A stretch of 64,000 nucleotides of DNA from Spirochaetes bacterium GWE1_32_154 (GTDB lineage: Bacteria > Spirochaetota > GWE2-31-10), in contig MIAY01000017.1 in NCBI GenBank assembly GCA_001829315.1, positions 7,568 through 71,567 on the forward strand. The letters run 5' to 3'. Below the pieces are notes generated by a model. It saw only the letters and a list, made by a program, of their open reading frames with translations. It did no database searches and was not told the origin of the DNA. This document shows positions 53,876 to 63,398 of the stretch, piece by piece. Each line of letters opens with the position of its first letter. Position 1 is the first letter of the stretch. The position numbers and the translations under genes are program-made.

Positions 53876-54538
53876 ATGATTGAAAAAATAAAAAAAGTGT
53901 TAATTTTTTCAGATATAGACAATTCTTTACTTCTGGATCAAATTAACAAACAACGGATATCTGTCAGAACATTTGAAAAAGGGTCTTTTATTCTTCATCA
54001 GGATGCCGAGTATGATTCATTATACGCAGTTATAAATGGGATTTGTTATAGCGATATGATTGACGTTTCAGGGAAAAATATTAAAATTGATGATTTTCAA
54101 AATGGCGAACTTATTGCTTCCGGAATATTATTTTCATGCGATAATCGATTGCCTGTTTCAGTTATTGCAAAATCAAATTGTGAGATATTAATTCTTGATA
54201 AAAAAGCTATTCTTGATTTGTGTATGCATTCTGAAGGTTTTCTTCTTGATTATATGAGATTAATTTCTGACAAGGTTACCTTTTTAACAAAAAAACTTTT
54301 ATTTATCTCATTTAAAAGTATTAAATCAAAATTAGCGAGCTTTCTTGTTTCTAAAATAAAAGATGATAAAGATTATATTTCCATTGATCAATCCATTGAG
54401 GATTTAGCAAATTACTTTGGAGTTGCACGACCATCTCTTTCTCGAGTTATATCCGATCTGGAATTAGAGGGTATTATTTTTCATGAAAAAAACATTTACA
54501 CAATAATCGATAAAACCAAACTATTCAAACTTATTTAA
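53876..54538 (+). CDS. Crp/Fnr-family transcription regulator
   Basis: 220 residues. N-terminal cyclic-nucleotide-type beta roll (KGSFILHQDAEYDSLYAVIN) and C-terminal HTH (SIEDLANYFGVARPSLSRVI). The cAMP-contact Arg-Ser/Thr motif of true CRP (R-S/T in the phosphate-binding cassette) is not seen; the region reads NGELIASGILFSC. No Fnr-type N-terminal Cys cluster either. Its effector could be heme, NO or redox, as for other regulators paired with dicluster ferredoxins. AGGAG precedes the ATG. Confidence 0.92.
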   Translation: MIEKIKKVLIFSDIDNSLLLDQINKQRISVRTFEKGSFILHQDAEYDSLYAVINGICYSDMIDVSGKNIKIDDFQNGELIASGILFSCDNRLPVSVIAKSNCEILILDKKAILDLCMHSEGFLLDYMRLISDKVTFLTKKLLFISFKSIKSKLASFLVSKIKDDKDYISIDQSIEDLANYFGVARPSLSRVISDLELEGIIFHEKNIYTIIDKTKLFKLI

Positions 54539-54617
54539 GAAAAAAATTAAACCATCTATTGAAAAACATATTTAATTATTATATAAATAATAATATTATT
54601 TTTTTAACCGGAGAAGT

Positions 54618-55421
54618 ATTATTAATATTTTAATTGCTGGGGAAGAATCACATTGTTCTTTTTATATAGCTCTCTTAGAACAAAATGGCTATATCGGTAA
54701 ATTGTATGATAGCATTGCTCCTGGTGATGAAAAAGCAGCTTCATGTGAATACTGTATATTATTTGCTCAAACTGATGTTATGTCAACTGAGCATACGATG
54801 AAAGAAATTTTAAAAAGGTTTTCAAATATTAAAATACTACCGGTTCTTGGTAAGGCTACTTTCATTGTAATGGATACATTGTACGCACTCAATTTAACAA
54901 AAATTTGTTTTGAGTTTAAGCCGGAACAAGTTCTAACAGAACTAAAAGATTTTATTGAGAGATTTAAGGTTTTAGAAAATCATAAAGAGCAACGATACAT
55001 AATTAATTTTTATGAAAATCAAGGGGTTTTCTTTATCGATATTTCCGGTACCTTAAAAAAGGAAAATCTTAAAGCTTTAAGACTAATGTTTAAAACATAC
55101 CTTGGTGATAGAGTTAAAAAATTGCGAGGTGTTGTATATATTTTCAATAATACCGATGAGCAATCTTCATCATTTCAAACTACCTGGACTTTGTTTCGGT
55201 TCTGGGAAGACATTGGACTAAGTTTTAAAAAAATTTACTATTTATCACTTTCTGAGAAAATAACAAATACAATACACAAATATGTTGAACCACTCGGTAC
55301 CACTCATCTACCAAACCTTCTTGAAGTAGTCAAGACACTCTTCCCTGAACACAGTAAACTTAACGAGGAAGAGCTTTTCGACATAGCATCATCACTACTA
55401 TCTGATACTAAAAAATATTAA
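54618..55421 (+). CDS. Receiver-like/STAS-like protein with ATT start
   Basis: About 267 residues. N terminus INILIAGEESHCSFYIALLE looks like a receiver fold but lacks acidic residues; the C-terminal half resembles a STAS domain (GVFFIDISGTLKKENLKAL, LRGVVYIFNN). No ATG/GTG/TTG lies between the in-frame stop at 54591 and 54702. A GGAG at 54610-54613 sits 4 or 7 bases before ATT codons at 54618 and 54621. Starting at the TTG 54702 would remove the first receiver strand and helix. ATT initiation is inference. Confidence 0.65.
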   Translation: MINILIAGEESHCSFYIALLEQNGYIGKLYDSIAPGDEKAASCEYCILFAQTDVMSTEHTMKEILKRFSNIKILPVLGKATFIVMDTLYALNLTKICFEFKPEQVLTELKDFIERFKVLENHKEQRYIINFYENQGVFFIDISGTLKKENLKALRLMFKTYLGDRVKKLRGVVYIFNNTDEQSSSFQTTWTLFRFWEDIGLSFKKIYYLSLSEKITNTIHKYVEPLGTTHLPNLLEVVKTLFPEHSKLNEEELFDIASSLLSDTKKY

Positions 55422-55422
55422 A

Positions 55423-55593
55423 TCATGCCATTATATCGATTATAGTTCCAATATCAATATTTGATATTGTGGGTATTGAATTATAGCTATTATACTGATT
55501 GTTTATAGTTTTAGCTGTATCATCTTGTTCAATGCTCGCGACGGGTTGATAATAATATTCATATGGTAAAATTCCAGTTAAAGAAATATCCAT
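55423..55593 (-). CDS. Small unknown protein with strong RBS
   Basis: 56 residues, MDISLTGILPYEYYYQPVAS to IDIGTIIDIMA. A near-perfect AAGGAGGTG lies 5 bases upstream of the ATG, so it is probably translated. Asn/Tyr/Ser-rich middle. Size and the MDIS start recall short YjfB-type motility-associated proteins, but the match is weak. Its stop is 2 bp from the convergent gene end. Confidence 0.6.
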   Translation of the reverse strand: MDISLTGILPYEYYYQPVASIEQDDTAKTINNQYNSYNSIPTISNIDIGTIIDIMA

Positions 55594-55741
55594 AAGACAC
55601 CTCCTTCAACATACTCTAAAATTTAACGCTGCTAACATAATTAGTCAATAAATTAGTATAAAATATACATTTTCTTGTAATGATTATTCACTTTTTTTTA
55701 TTTAATATAGAGTAGATTTTATATTTTTTAGTGGAGAGAAG

Positions 55742-56230
55742 ATGAATATATATTACAAAACAAAAATTAAAATTGATCAGGAATTATTGAGTGAAATTAT
55801 TATTAGAAGTGTTGAACAATGCACTACAAGGTCAGGTTATATTAATAGAATATTATTTAAGATGCTTGGTATTATGGATGAGTTTGATTATAATCCAAAT
55901 ACAAAACCACCTATTGATGATGCTAGTGATTTCTCCTGCAATTTAGTTATTAATATTAAAAAAGAATATTATGAAAGATTAAAGTATTTACACTTTAGAT
56001 TTGGAACTTTTAGTATTGCGACAGTTTTGAGGTTTTTTTTGAGGATTTATTTAATTAAAGCCCGTGGGGTAATAAATGATATTATTTTGATGGTTCGTAA
56101 ATTTAATGAGAATAGAATATGGTCTTGCTTAGATATTGGGTGTCATATGTCACTTAAAACTCCAGGAATATCAAGAATAATCATATTATCTGACAAATTT
56201 ACCCTAAAAAATCTTACAGGATTCACATAA
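55742..56230 (+). CDS. Unknown protein with two ribbon-helix-helix-like halves
   Basis: 162 residues, GGAGAG upstream of the ATG. Two halves each start with a short beta strand and two helices: YYKTKIKIDQELLSEIIIRS with GYINRILFKML, and FSCNLVINIKKEYYERLKYL with TVLRFFLRIYL. This pattern fits a tandem RHH DNA-binding fold, an inference from secondary structure only. Ends 8 bp inside the convergent nuclease-like gene. Confidence 0.5.
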   Translation: MNIYYKTKIKIDQELLSEIIIRSVEQCTTRSGYINRILFKMLGIMDEFDYNPNTKPPIDDASDFSCNLVINIKKEYYERLKYLHFRFGTFSIATVLRFFLRIYLIKARGVINDIILMVRKFNENRIWSCLDIGCHMSLKTPGISRIIILSDKFTLKNLTGFT

Positions 56231-56783
56231 ATCCCCCCACTCCCCTAAGAACAACGAAAATAAACAAAGAAAAAATAAAAACACAAATAAAAACAAAAAA
56301 ATACAACCATAAGTCTCTCATAGCAAAATACTGAATTGATTTATCGGGCAATGAATAACTCATTTTAATAATTCTTCCACCTAATATATCCAGAAGATAA
56401 ACATCATCGATCCCGGGAATTAAAGAATATTCCAATAACTGCCTTCTTGTCATACTATTCAAAGGATCAATAGCTTTCTCACCAGTTTTAACATCCACAA
56501 TACAAAGTCTCCCATTTTTTGTAACTAAAAAATCAGGACGAATTTGGACCTCTGTTGGAATATCATTAAGTAAAATAATTATTTTTGTATTATATTGTTC
56601 TTTTATAATTTTAAATCCATTTTTTTTTAGAAAACTTGTAGCTTTAATTTCACCAAGGCGAGCGTTTGACCATCTATTCTTTAAAACAAGCGATTTATAC
56701 AATCGTCGAATAAAAATAAAAACAAGAACTATTATAATCCCGATTATTATAAAAAGAATATTCATAAGCATTAAAAAATTCAT
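56223..56783 (-). CDS. Membrane-anchored PD-(D/E)XK nuclease-like protein (NERD-like)
   Basis: 186 residues. N-terminal TM helix (MNILFIIIGIIIVLVFIFI), a nuclease-like core with NARLGEIKATSFLKKNGF, RPDFLVTKNGRLCIVDVKTG (the D...D-x-K motif), MTRRQLLEY, and a C-terminal TM helix (LYFFVFICVFIFSLFIFVVL). Similar to NERD/YraN-type domains. Function unknown. Confidence 0.7.
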   Translation of the reverse strand: MNFLMLMNILFIIIGIIIVLVFIFIRRLYKSLVLKNRWSNARLGEIKATSFLKKNGFKIIKEQYNTKIIILLNDIPTEVQIRPDFLVTKNGRLCIVDVKTGEKAIDPLNSMTRRQLLEYSLIPGIDDVYLLDILGGRIIKMSYSLPDKSIQYFAMRDLWLYFFVFICVFIFSLFIFVVLRGVGGFM

Positions 56784-56850
56784 TATTCACCTTAAAAACT
56801 ACTGATTTTTAAAACATATTATGTTACTATTAAAAAATTCGAGGTCAGAT

Positions 56851-57858
56851 TTGAAAAAAGTATACATAACATTATTTCTTCTTATTATTCAATATATTAC
56901 TGCACAAAATAAAATCGAATTTGAACTAGATAAAAAAAATAACAATACCTTTTTTCAAATACAAAACAAAACAAGCCTGAATTTCAATGATAATCTTAAA
57001 CTTTTATTTACTAAACCGCAAGATAAATGGTATCCTCGAAATGAACTAATAATCCAGGCACATTATACACTACCGATAAATAGAGACTTTGGTTTAGGTC
57101 CATCATTATTTAACCAAAGTTATATAAATATCAGTAAAGATGAAAATAGTAACACTCTTGAGAGTACAAGTGTTACCTTTGAAAATGTAACACTTGCCGG
57201 TTTATCATTAGTATTCACCCCGTTTATACCATCAATTAATAAACCGGCTTTTTTTCTAATGATAGATTTCGGTCCCGGTATATCAATTAATAATAATTTC
57301 AGTACAGATTCAGAACTACATGTAATGCCTGGTGGCTATTCAACCCAATTACTTATCCTGCCATTAATGCCGATACATTTATTTATCCTTGATATGAATC
57401 TTGTTTCTATTATGGCAACAACTACACCGGCTGGAATAATGCCTGGAGTCAGGTTGCGTAACCATTTAATAATAAAATTCAGTTTTATGAACTTTGTGAA
57501 TAAAGAGTTAAAATCAGGATTAGCAATTAAAAATATATTCAGTCACATACTAACCGGAAAACCCTTTACCAATGACTTATCAGATCAATACACATACAAC
57601 AAACTTTTTGCATCACTATTCTGGAATGGATTAAACGGTCTTGAAATCAATAGTGGATATGGATTTGAATATATCACATTCGCCAGAGCCCCTGACTATC
57701 ATATAGCAAATAAATATTTTACAGAAATTACGTATAAGAAAAATAACTTTACGATAGGACTAAAACATTCAATCATTTTCTGGAGTAACGGAATAACGCA
57801 CGGTAATCCAATAAATGAGCTGGAAATGTATTATGGATATGAAATAAATCGATTTTAA
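56851..57858 (+). CDS. Secreted/outer-membrane protein of unknown function
   Basis: About 335 residues. TTG start at 56851 preferred: GAGG lies 6 bases upstream and it begins a clear signal peptide (MKKVYITLFLLIIQYITA). Many amphipathic strands (FGLGPSLFNQSYINIS, LKNIFSHILTG, FTIGLKHSIIFWSNGI) suggest an outer-membrane beta-barrel. No family recognised. Confidence 0.65.
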   Translation: MKKVYITLFLLIIQYITAQNKIEFELDKKNNNTFFQIQNKTSLNFNDNLKLLFTKPQDKWYPRNELIIQAHYTLPINRDFGLGPSLFNQSYINISKDENSNTLESTSVTFENVTLAGLSLVFTPFIPSINKPAFFLMIDFGPGISINNNFSTDSELHVMPGGYSTQLLILPLMPIHLFILDMNLVSIMATTTPAGIMPGVRLRNHLIIKFSFMNFVNKELKSGLAIKNIFSHILTGKPFTNDLSDQYTYNKLFASLFWNGLNGLEINSGYGFEYITFARAPDYHIANKYFTEITYKKNNFTIGLKHSIIFWSNGITHGNPINELEMYYGYEINRF

Positions 57859-57878
57859 TAGAAGATGGTATTATTCTA

Positions 57879-57906
57879 TTGACTTAATAGCATTTTATCT
57901 TATAAT
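57879..57906 (+). promoter_or_regulatory. Sigma-70 promoter of response regulator gene
   Basis: TTGACT (57879-57884), 16 bp, TATAAT (57901-57906), about 29 bases before the ATG at 57935. Confidence 0.7.
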
Positions 57907-57934
57907 TGCCTAATATATCACTCAGAGGTTATGT

Positions 57935-58309
57935 ATGAATAATTTAAAAGTTTTGATAATTGATGATGAAGAATTAATTAGAGAATCACTTTGTGATTTC
58001 CTTGTAGATTTAGACTATACAGTCGGCTTATCTTCATCCGGCGAAGAAGGGTTACACGAAATTAAAACAGGTGACTATGATATCGCAATTATTGATATGA
58101 CACTGCCTGATATGAATGGTGAAGAATTTATTGAAAAAGCACATGTATTAAATCAGAAAATAAAATTTATTGTACATACAGGATATACAGGGTATTCTCC
58201 TCCGGAAAATCTCATTAAGATTGGTATAACAAACAAATCAGTATTAATCAAACCGGTAATAAACATGCAAAATATAATTACCCTCATTGAAGAACTGGTA
58301 AAAACATAA
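57935..58309 (+). CDS. Single-domain response regulator
   Basis: 124 residues, receiver only (CheY-like). Acidic pair IIDDEE, phospho-Asp in IAIIDMTLPDMNG, Thr in FIVHTG, Lys in VLIKPV. No output domain. It has its own promoter and RBS (AGAGGT). Cognate kinase not identifiable; the hybrid kinase at 36900-38006 is one candidate. Confidence 0.93.
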   Translation: MNNLKVLIIDDEELIRESLCDFLVDLDYTVGLSSSGEEGLHEIKTGDYDIAIIDMTLPDMNGEEFIEKAHVLNQKIKFIVHTGYTGYSPPENLIKIGITNKSVLIKPVINMQNIITLIEELVKT

Positions 58310-59761
58310 TCAAAAACTATAATTATTCAAACCGCCTGTACTGTCTGTTGTCGAGTCAAACCAGCAATCAAGAAGTTCAAACCAATTATCAGTGCTAGCA
58401 TCGCCGGCAACAGCATTATCTTTACACCATGCAAGATTAACATTATACCAGATGTACTCATTCCAAAGAAGCTTATTTTCATACATCAAATCACCTTCCG
58501 GGAAAAAAATAGAAACACCATTTTTCCCATTTTTAAAATACGGTGAATAATCAGCATCACCTGCAGAATCTATAATAAACGTATCAATCGCTTTCATAAC
58601 CAATAAAGCTTTGCCAACCATATCTTCAGAAAAGACTTCATCATTATTTTGTTGAATCTTATCACATAAGTCATACAAATCAAAATAAGGATATGCTATT
58701 GAATGTGAAAGGTTAGCCGAATTGAAATAATGAATTATTTCACTTTGTAAAATAGAAGCACTACCCCGTATTGATTTCAAATCAACCTTATGATTAACAA
58801 GAAGTTTTGATAAATCATCAAAATTATTCTTAACATCCAATACATATCGGGTATCATATATAGTAATAACCTGATTACGACTTGTTTGAGTGATAACTTT
58901 ATCATAAAACTCTTCAAATATAATCAGAGCAAAATCTAAAGCAGACAATGTCGACTGACCATAAACGATTCTGTTATTTTCATTGGTAACATTTCCCCCA
59001 ATTTTAATCCGTGAAAAAATATCAGTATAATTCCAGCCCTCAGATCGAATCTCTGGAGGAGAGGCGACAATATAGTCAGCAGAAAAACTATTATTTCCTT
59101 TTCGCAATTGATAAATAAACTCAATATTTCCCATAAAACAAGCATCAATGGCTAATAAATCAACCGATTGTTCACTTCCCATTTTTTCTGTAAACTCAGG
59201 AGTTAAAATCCAATCGTTAGAAGTTTGATCTTGAACAAGATTTTCATTTTTCACTAAATCAGACGAATCTGAACTTCGGGAGCCCTGCCCATGTGAACCA
59301 ATGAAAAGTGCATATTTAGTATCAGGATATTTTTTTTTCCCGTAATCAATAAAACCCTTTAAAATATCAGCATTCCCGGAATTATGATCTGATACTAATA
59401 CAGGTATAAATTCGGCATCTTTCATCTCAACAAAACCATCCCGGGTAAGAGAAAAAACTTTCATCCCCGAAAAATCTGTTCCAAAAGGATATGTCGATGT
59501 TGAATAACCCGCACTTCTATCAATACAAACTAAAATATTAACAGTACCATTAAACGCTTTTTTTACTTCACTCATATCAAGTAAAAGCACTGTTTCAAGA
59601 TCATTATCAGCTCCTGAATACATGAGAACTGTCCAAACCGGTTTTTCATAAGGAAGTTCTTCATTATCTTCTTCCTTACATTCACATGAGAATAAAAGAA
59701 ATATACTAATTATTACAAAAAAAGAAAATTGGATTATTTTAATACGATCCCCCTTCATCAT
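58310..59761 (-). CDS. Clostripain-family (C11) cysteine protease lipoprotein
   Basis: 483 residues. Lipobox LLFSCEC after a TM signal, then the C11 domain: PVWTVLMYSGADNDLE, catalytic His in LFIGSHGQGS, catalytic Cys in LAIDACFMGNIEF, and SPPEIRSEGWNY. Surface or periplasmic endopeptidase, probably Arg-specific like clostripain. Its ATG overlaps the stop of the ABC exporter gene (ATGA), so the protease and exporter form one operon. Confidence 0.92.
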   Translation of the reverse strand: MMKGDRIKIIQFSFFVIISIFLLFSCECKEEDNEELPYEKPVWTVLMYSGADNDLETVLLLDMSEVKKAFNGTVNILVCIDRSAGYSTSTYPFGTDFSGMKVFSLTRDGFVEMKDAEFIPVLVSDHNSGNADILKGFIDYGKKKYPDTKYALFIGSHGQGSRSSDSSDLVKNENLVQDQTSNDWILTPEFTEKMGSEQSVDLLAIDACFMGNIEFIYQLRKGNNSFSADYIVASPPEIRSEGWNYTDIFSRIKIGGNVTNENNRIVYGQSTLSALDFALIIFEEFYDKVITQTSRNQVITIYDTRYVLDVKNNFDDLSKLLVNHKVDLKSIRGSASILQSEIIHYFNSANLSHSIAYPYFDLYDLCDKIQQNNDEVFSEDMVGKALLVMKAIDTFIIDSAGDADYSPYFKNGKNGVSIFFPEGDLMYENKLLWNEYIWYNVNLAWCKDNAVAGDASTDNWFELLDCWFDSTTDSTGGLNNYSF

Positions 59762-61533
59762 AAAAACTGATGTGTATACAACTGAAAATAAAGTCCTTTC
59801 ATCGCAAGCAATTCATGATGCGTACCGGTTTCTTTAATTTCACCTTTCGATAAAACCATAATTCGATTTACATGCACAATCGTAGACAGACGATGTGCAA
59901 TTGCGATCGTCGTTCTGCCACTCATAATATTATTAACAGCAGCCTGAATAAGCCCCTCTGTTTCGGTATCAATACTCGCTGTGGCTTCATCGAGAATCAG
60001 AATCGGATTATCAAACGCCATAACCCGGGCAAATGAAATAAGCTGCCTTTGCCCGGATGATAAAGTCGCACCACGCTCTTCAATATAATGATTATACGAA
60101 TCTTTGTATGCATTAATAAATTTATCGGCATTAACAAACTCTGACGATTTCTTAATCATATCATCTGTTATACTGTCATCAAAAAGTCTGATATTCTCTT
60201 TAAATGTACCGGCAAAAATAAAAACATCCTGCATCACCACACCAAGACACCGGCGTAAAGAATTAATCTCAATATCCTTTATATTAACACCATCAAGAAT
60301 AATTTCACCTTTTTGAATATCATAATATCTTGAAATCAAATTGATAATACTCGATTTCCCTGCCCCGGTCGGACCGACAATCGCAATACTTTCCCCCGGT
60401 GCAATGGTAAAGCTGACATCTTTTAAAACCCAGTCTTCATTCGTATAGGCAAACCAGACATGACGAAACTCAATATGTCCCCTCACCACTGAACGGTCAA
60501 TAATTACCGGATCAGGAATAGAAATTATCGACTGTTTTACAGACAATGTCTGCTCAATTTTCTCAGTAGCAGAAATAGCTGATTGAAACACATTAAACTG
60601 CTCGGCAAGCTCATACAAAGGCTCAAACAAAATACTCATGTACTGAATAAAAATAAAAACAGTACCCACAGAAATCTCTTTATCAATAACCATTCGAGCA
60701 GCAAAATACAAAACGGCACAGAAAATAATCTGCGTGGAAAAATACAAAAGAGGTCTGAAAACACCATAAATAATCACTTCAATCATATATGAGTGATGAA
60801 CATTCTGATTGATTACTTCAAATTCTTTTTTCTTCTTTTCCTGGATATTTAAAAGTGAAATTATTTTCATAGAACTGATTGATTCTGATAAAAAAGCGTT
60901 TAAACCGGACAAATGATTTCTGAAACTCCGGTAATTCATTCTCATGACCTTTCTAAAAAGTAAAGAGGTAATAATCACTACAGGCAGCAAAATAATAATC
61001 ACCCAGGCAATTCGGGGGCTTACAATAAATGACCCGATAATTACACCAACAATAATAAAAACATCGGTGATAACATTAAGCAAAACAGACGTATACATAT
61101 CGTTAAGGGTTTCGGTATCATTCGTAATGCGGGTAACAACCTTACCAACCGGTGTTTTATCGAAAAACTGCAAATCAAGTTTAATAACATGTTTAAAAAT
61201 ATCATCACGAATCGCATACAGAATATTCTGACCTGCACGACCAATAAGTAAAACCTGGAGAAATATTGTAAAACTCATAACTGCCAAAACCATCAAATAG
61301 AGTAAACCGTATTTGATCATACCATTAAGAAGTATCGATGAGTTTCCATTGATAAAAAGATCAATAACCCGGCCGATTATAGCCGGTTGAATAAGTTTAA
61401 ACGTTGTAGAGAATATTAACAAAAGCAATGATATCAATATCGATAGTTTAAATTGACGGGCATACCGGATCATAAATTTGAATAATTTTAAATCACTTAT
61501 TGATGGCTTCTTTTCCTGAGCAGTATCAGTCAT
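59758..61533 (-). CDS. ABC exporter half-transporter, consensus ATPase site
   Basis: About 591 residues. Six TM helices, then an NBD: Walker A IVGPTGAGKSS, signature LSSGQRQLISFARV, Walker B ILILDEATASID with the catalytic Glu, H-loop IAHRLS. The ATG at 61533 has GAGGAGG upstream; it overlaps the partner gene by 8 bp. It pairs with the next gene product as a heterodimeric exporter. Confidence 0.92.
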   Translation of the reverse strand: MTDTAQEKKPSISDLKLFKFMIRYARQFKLSILISLLLLIFSTTFKLIQPAIIGRVIDLFINGNSSILLNGMIKYGLLYLMVLAVMSFTIFLQVLLIGRAGQNILYAIRDDIFKHVIKLDLQFFDKTPVGKVVTRITNDTETLNDMYTSVLLNVITDVFIIVGVIIGSFIVSPRIAWVIIILLPVVIITSLLFRKVMRMNYRSFRNHLSGLNAFLSESISSMKIISLLNIQEKKKKEFEVINQNVHHSYMIEVIIYGVFRPLLYFSTQIIFCAVLYFAARMVIDKEISVGTVFIFIQYMSILFEPLYELAEQFNVFQSAISATEKIEQTLSVKQSIISIPDPVIIDRSVVRGHIEFRHVWFAYTNEDWVLKDVSFTIAPGESIAIVGPTGAGKSSIINLISRYYDIQKGEIILDGVNIKDIEINSLRRCLGVVMQDVFIFAGTFKENIRLFDDSITDDMIKKSSEFVNADKFINAYKDSYNHYIEERGATLSSGQRQLISFARVMAFDNPILILDEATASIDTETEGLIQAAVNNIMSGRTTIAIAHRLSTIVHVNRIMVLSKGEIKETGTHHELLAMKGLYFQLYTHQFL

Positions 61534-63283
61534 TGATCGCCTCCTCAATTTTCTGCCTTTCATACAATTCTTTATATAAACCACCCTGACGGATAAGAGT
61601 TGCATGAGTACCGGATTCCTTCACCTCACCTTCATCAAAAACAATAATTTTATCAGCATTAATAATTGATGATATTCTGTGCGAGATTAGAATCGTTGTC
61701 ATATTTTTACGGTTTTCCAGTATATTATTAATGATCTTTTTTTCAGTATCAATATCTACAGCACTCATTGCATCATCAAGTATTAAAATTGGTGAGTTTC
61801 TGATAATCGCCCGGGCAATAGTCAACCGTTGCTTTTGCCCGCCTGAAAGAGTAACTCCCCGTTCACCGACAATCGTTTCATATTGTTCAGTAAACTCTTC
61901 AACATTTCCATGAAAAGAAGCAATCTTTGAGGCATTAACAATTGCATCATTTTCGCCCCGGTTAACACCAATTGCAATATTTTCTGAAATCGTAGCAGAA
62001 AAAAGAAACACATCCTGTGTGACTACCGAAATAATAGATCGTAACGAAGAAAGTTTAATATCCAATATATCAACACCACCGATAAAAACAGTTCCCCTTG
62101 GAGGATTAAACGTTCTTGTAATGCAATTAATAAAGGTTGTTTTACCGGAACCGGTTCGCCCTGTAATGGCAGTAATTTTATTTTTATCAATACTCAAATG
62201 TATGTTTTTAAGTGAAAAAGAACTGTCGTTTGTATGCGGATAACTGAACGTAAGACCTTTAATTTCCACGTCATTTCCATGAACTTCCGACACAGCGTTT
62301 TCAGTATCGAAAATCGCAGGTTTAACATCCAGGAGCGCCTCAATCCTTTTAACGGAAGAAAGACCTTTTGAAATGATATTTATACCCCAGCCTAGTGCAA
62401 ATGACGGCCAGATTAACAAAATGAGATACTCATAAAACGCAACAAATTCACCAAGAGAAATGACTTTTTGCGTCGTCAGATACCCGCCATAGAGCAGGGT
62501 TGTAAAAAAACTGAAACCTATTGCAAATTGAACCAATGCAGAAATAAGAGCTTCCATTTGTATGGTTTTAATCGTAATATCCCGATTTTTTTCATTACTC
62601 TTATTAAATCTGTTTTGAGCACCATAATATTGTATAAAAGATTTAATAACCCTCACACCGGATATTGATTCCTGGGTTATATCAGATAAACCGCCGAAAG
62701 CCTGTTGCTTATCTTCATACAAAGAATGCATTTTTTTTGTAATAACCATGCTCACAATACTGATAAGGGGTAACGGAAAACAGGCAACCAGAGTCAGTAC
62801 TAAATCGGTCGTGGTAATCATCCGGAAAATAATTAAAGATGTCATTAACACGAAATCAGCTATCATTAGAAAACCCGGGCCGGTTATCATTCTGATTGCG
62901 TTTAAATCATTGGTAAAGTAAGACATTAAATCACCGGTTTTATTTTTTGTATAAAACTCCTGTGAAAGATCTGAGAATTTATCGTATAGTTTTTTTCTCA
63001 TTTCCGTTTCAATTCGTCTGGCAGTGCCGAATAATGTATACCGCCAGACAAAACGAAAAAGTGTAACGATGGTTATAAAAATCATAATTTTTATTAAAAA
63101 CGGATAGACAGATGATATTACAGCATTTCCTGTTTTGATAGTATCAATAATATATCCGGTCTGGGCAGGAATAAATAATTCAGTTACATCAATTATAATT
63201 AATGCAAGCAAACCTATGATATAGGCTATATAATGTTTTTTCGTATAATGAAGTAATTTAATAAATAACTGAAATCTATTCAT
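61526..63283 (-). CDS. ABC exporter half-transporter, degenerate Walker B
   Basis: 585 residues, six TM helices and an NBD: Walker A ITGRTGSGKTT, signature LSGGQKQRLTIARA, Walker B ILILDDAMSAVD with Asp in place of the catalytic Glu, H-loop ISHRIS. The Asp substitution is typical of the degenerate-site subunit in heterodimeric exporters such as TM287/288. First gene of the exporter-protease operon. Upstream, at 63321, is a solo MITE end. Confidence 0.92.
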   Translation of the reverse strand: MNRFQLFIKLLHYTKKHYIAYIIGLLALIIIDVTELFIPAQTGYIIDTIKTGNAVISSVYPFLIKIMIFITIVTLFRFVWRYTLFGTARRIETEMRKKLYDKFSDLSQEFYTKNKTGDLMSYFTNDLNAIRMITGPGFLMIADFVLMTSLIIFRMITTTDLVLTLVACFPLPLISIVSMVITKKMHSLYEDKQQAFGGLSDITQESISGVRVIKSFIQYYGAQNRFNKSNEKNRDITIKTIQMEALISALVQFAIGFSFFTTLLYGGYLTTQKVISLGEFVAFYEYLILLIWPSFALGWGINIISKGLSSVKRIEALLDVKPAIFDTENAVSEVHGNDVEIKGLTFSYPHTNDSSFSLKNIHLSIDKNKITAITGRTGSGKTTFINCITRTFNPPRGTVFIGGVDILDIKLSSLRSIISVVTQDVFLFSATISENIAIGVNRGENDAIVNASKIASFHGNVEEFTEQYETIVGERGVTLSGGQKQRLTIARAIIRNSPILILDDAMSAVDIDTEKKIINNILENRKNMTTILISHRISSIINADKIIVFDEGEVKESGTHATLIRQGGLYKELYERQKIEEAIND

Positions 63284-63398
63284 AATAGCCTCATAATGTA
63301 TTCATATACTAAAAAAAATATTTTTGCAAGAATCTATGATAGTAATGATTTCCTTTGCAGTTTATGTGCCTGTAAGTAAATGGAACTGCACAATAGAT

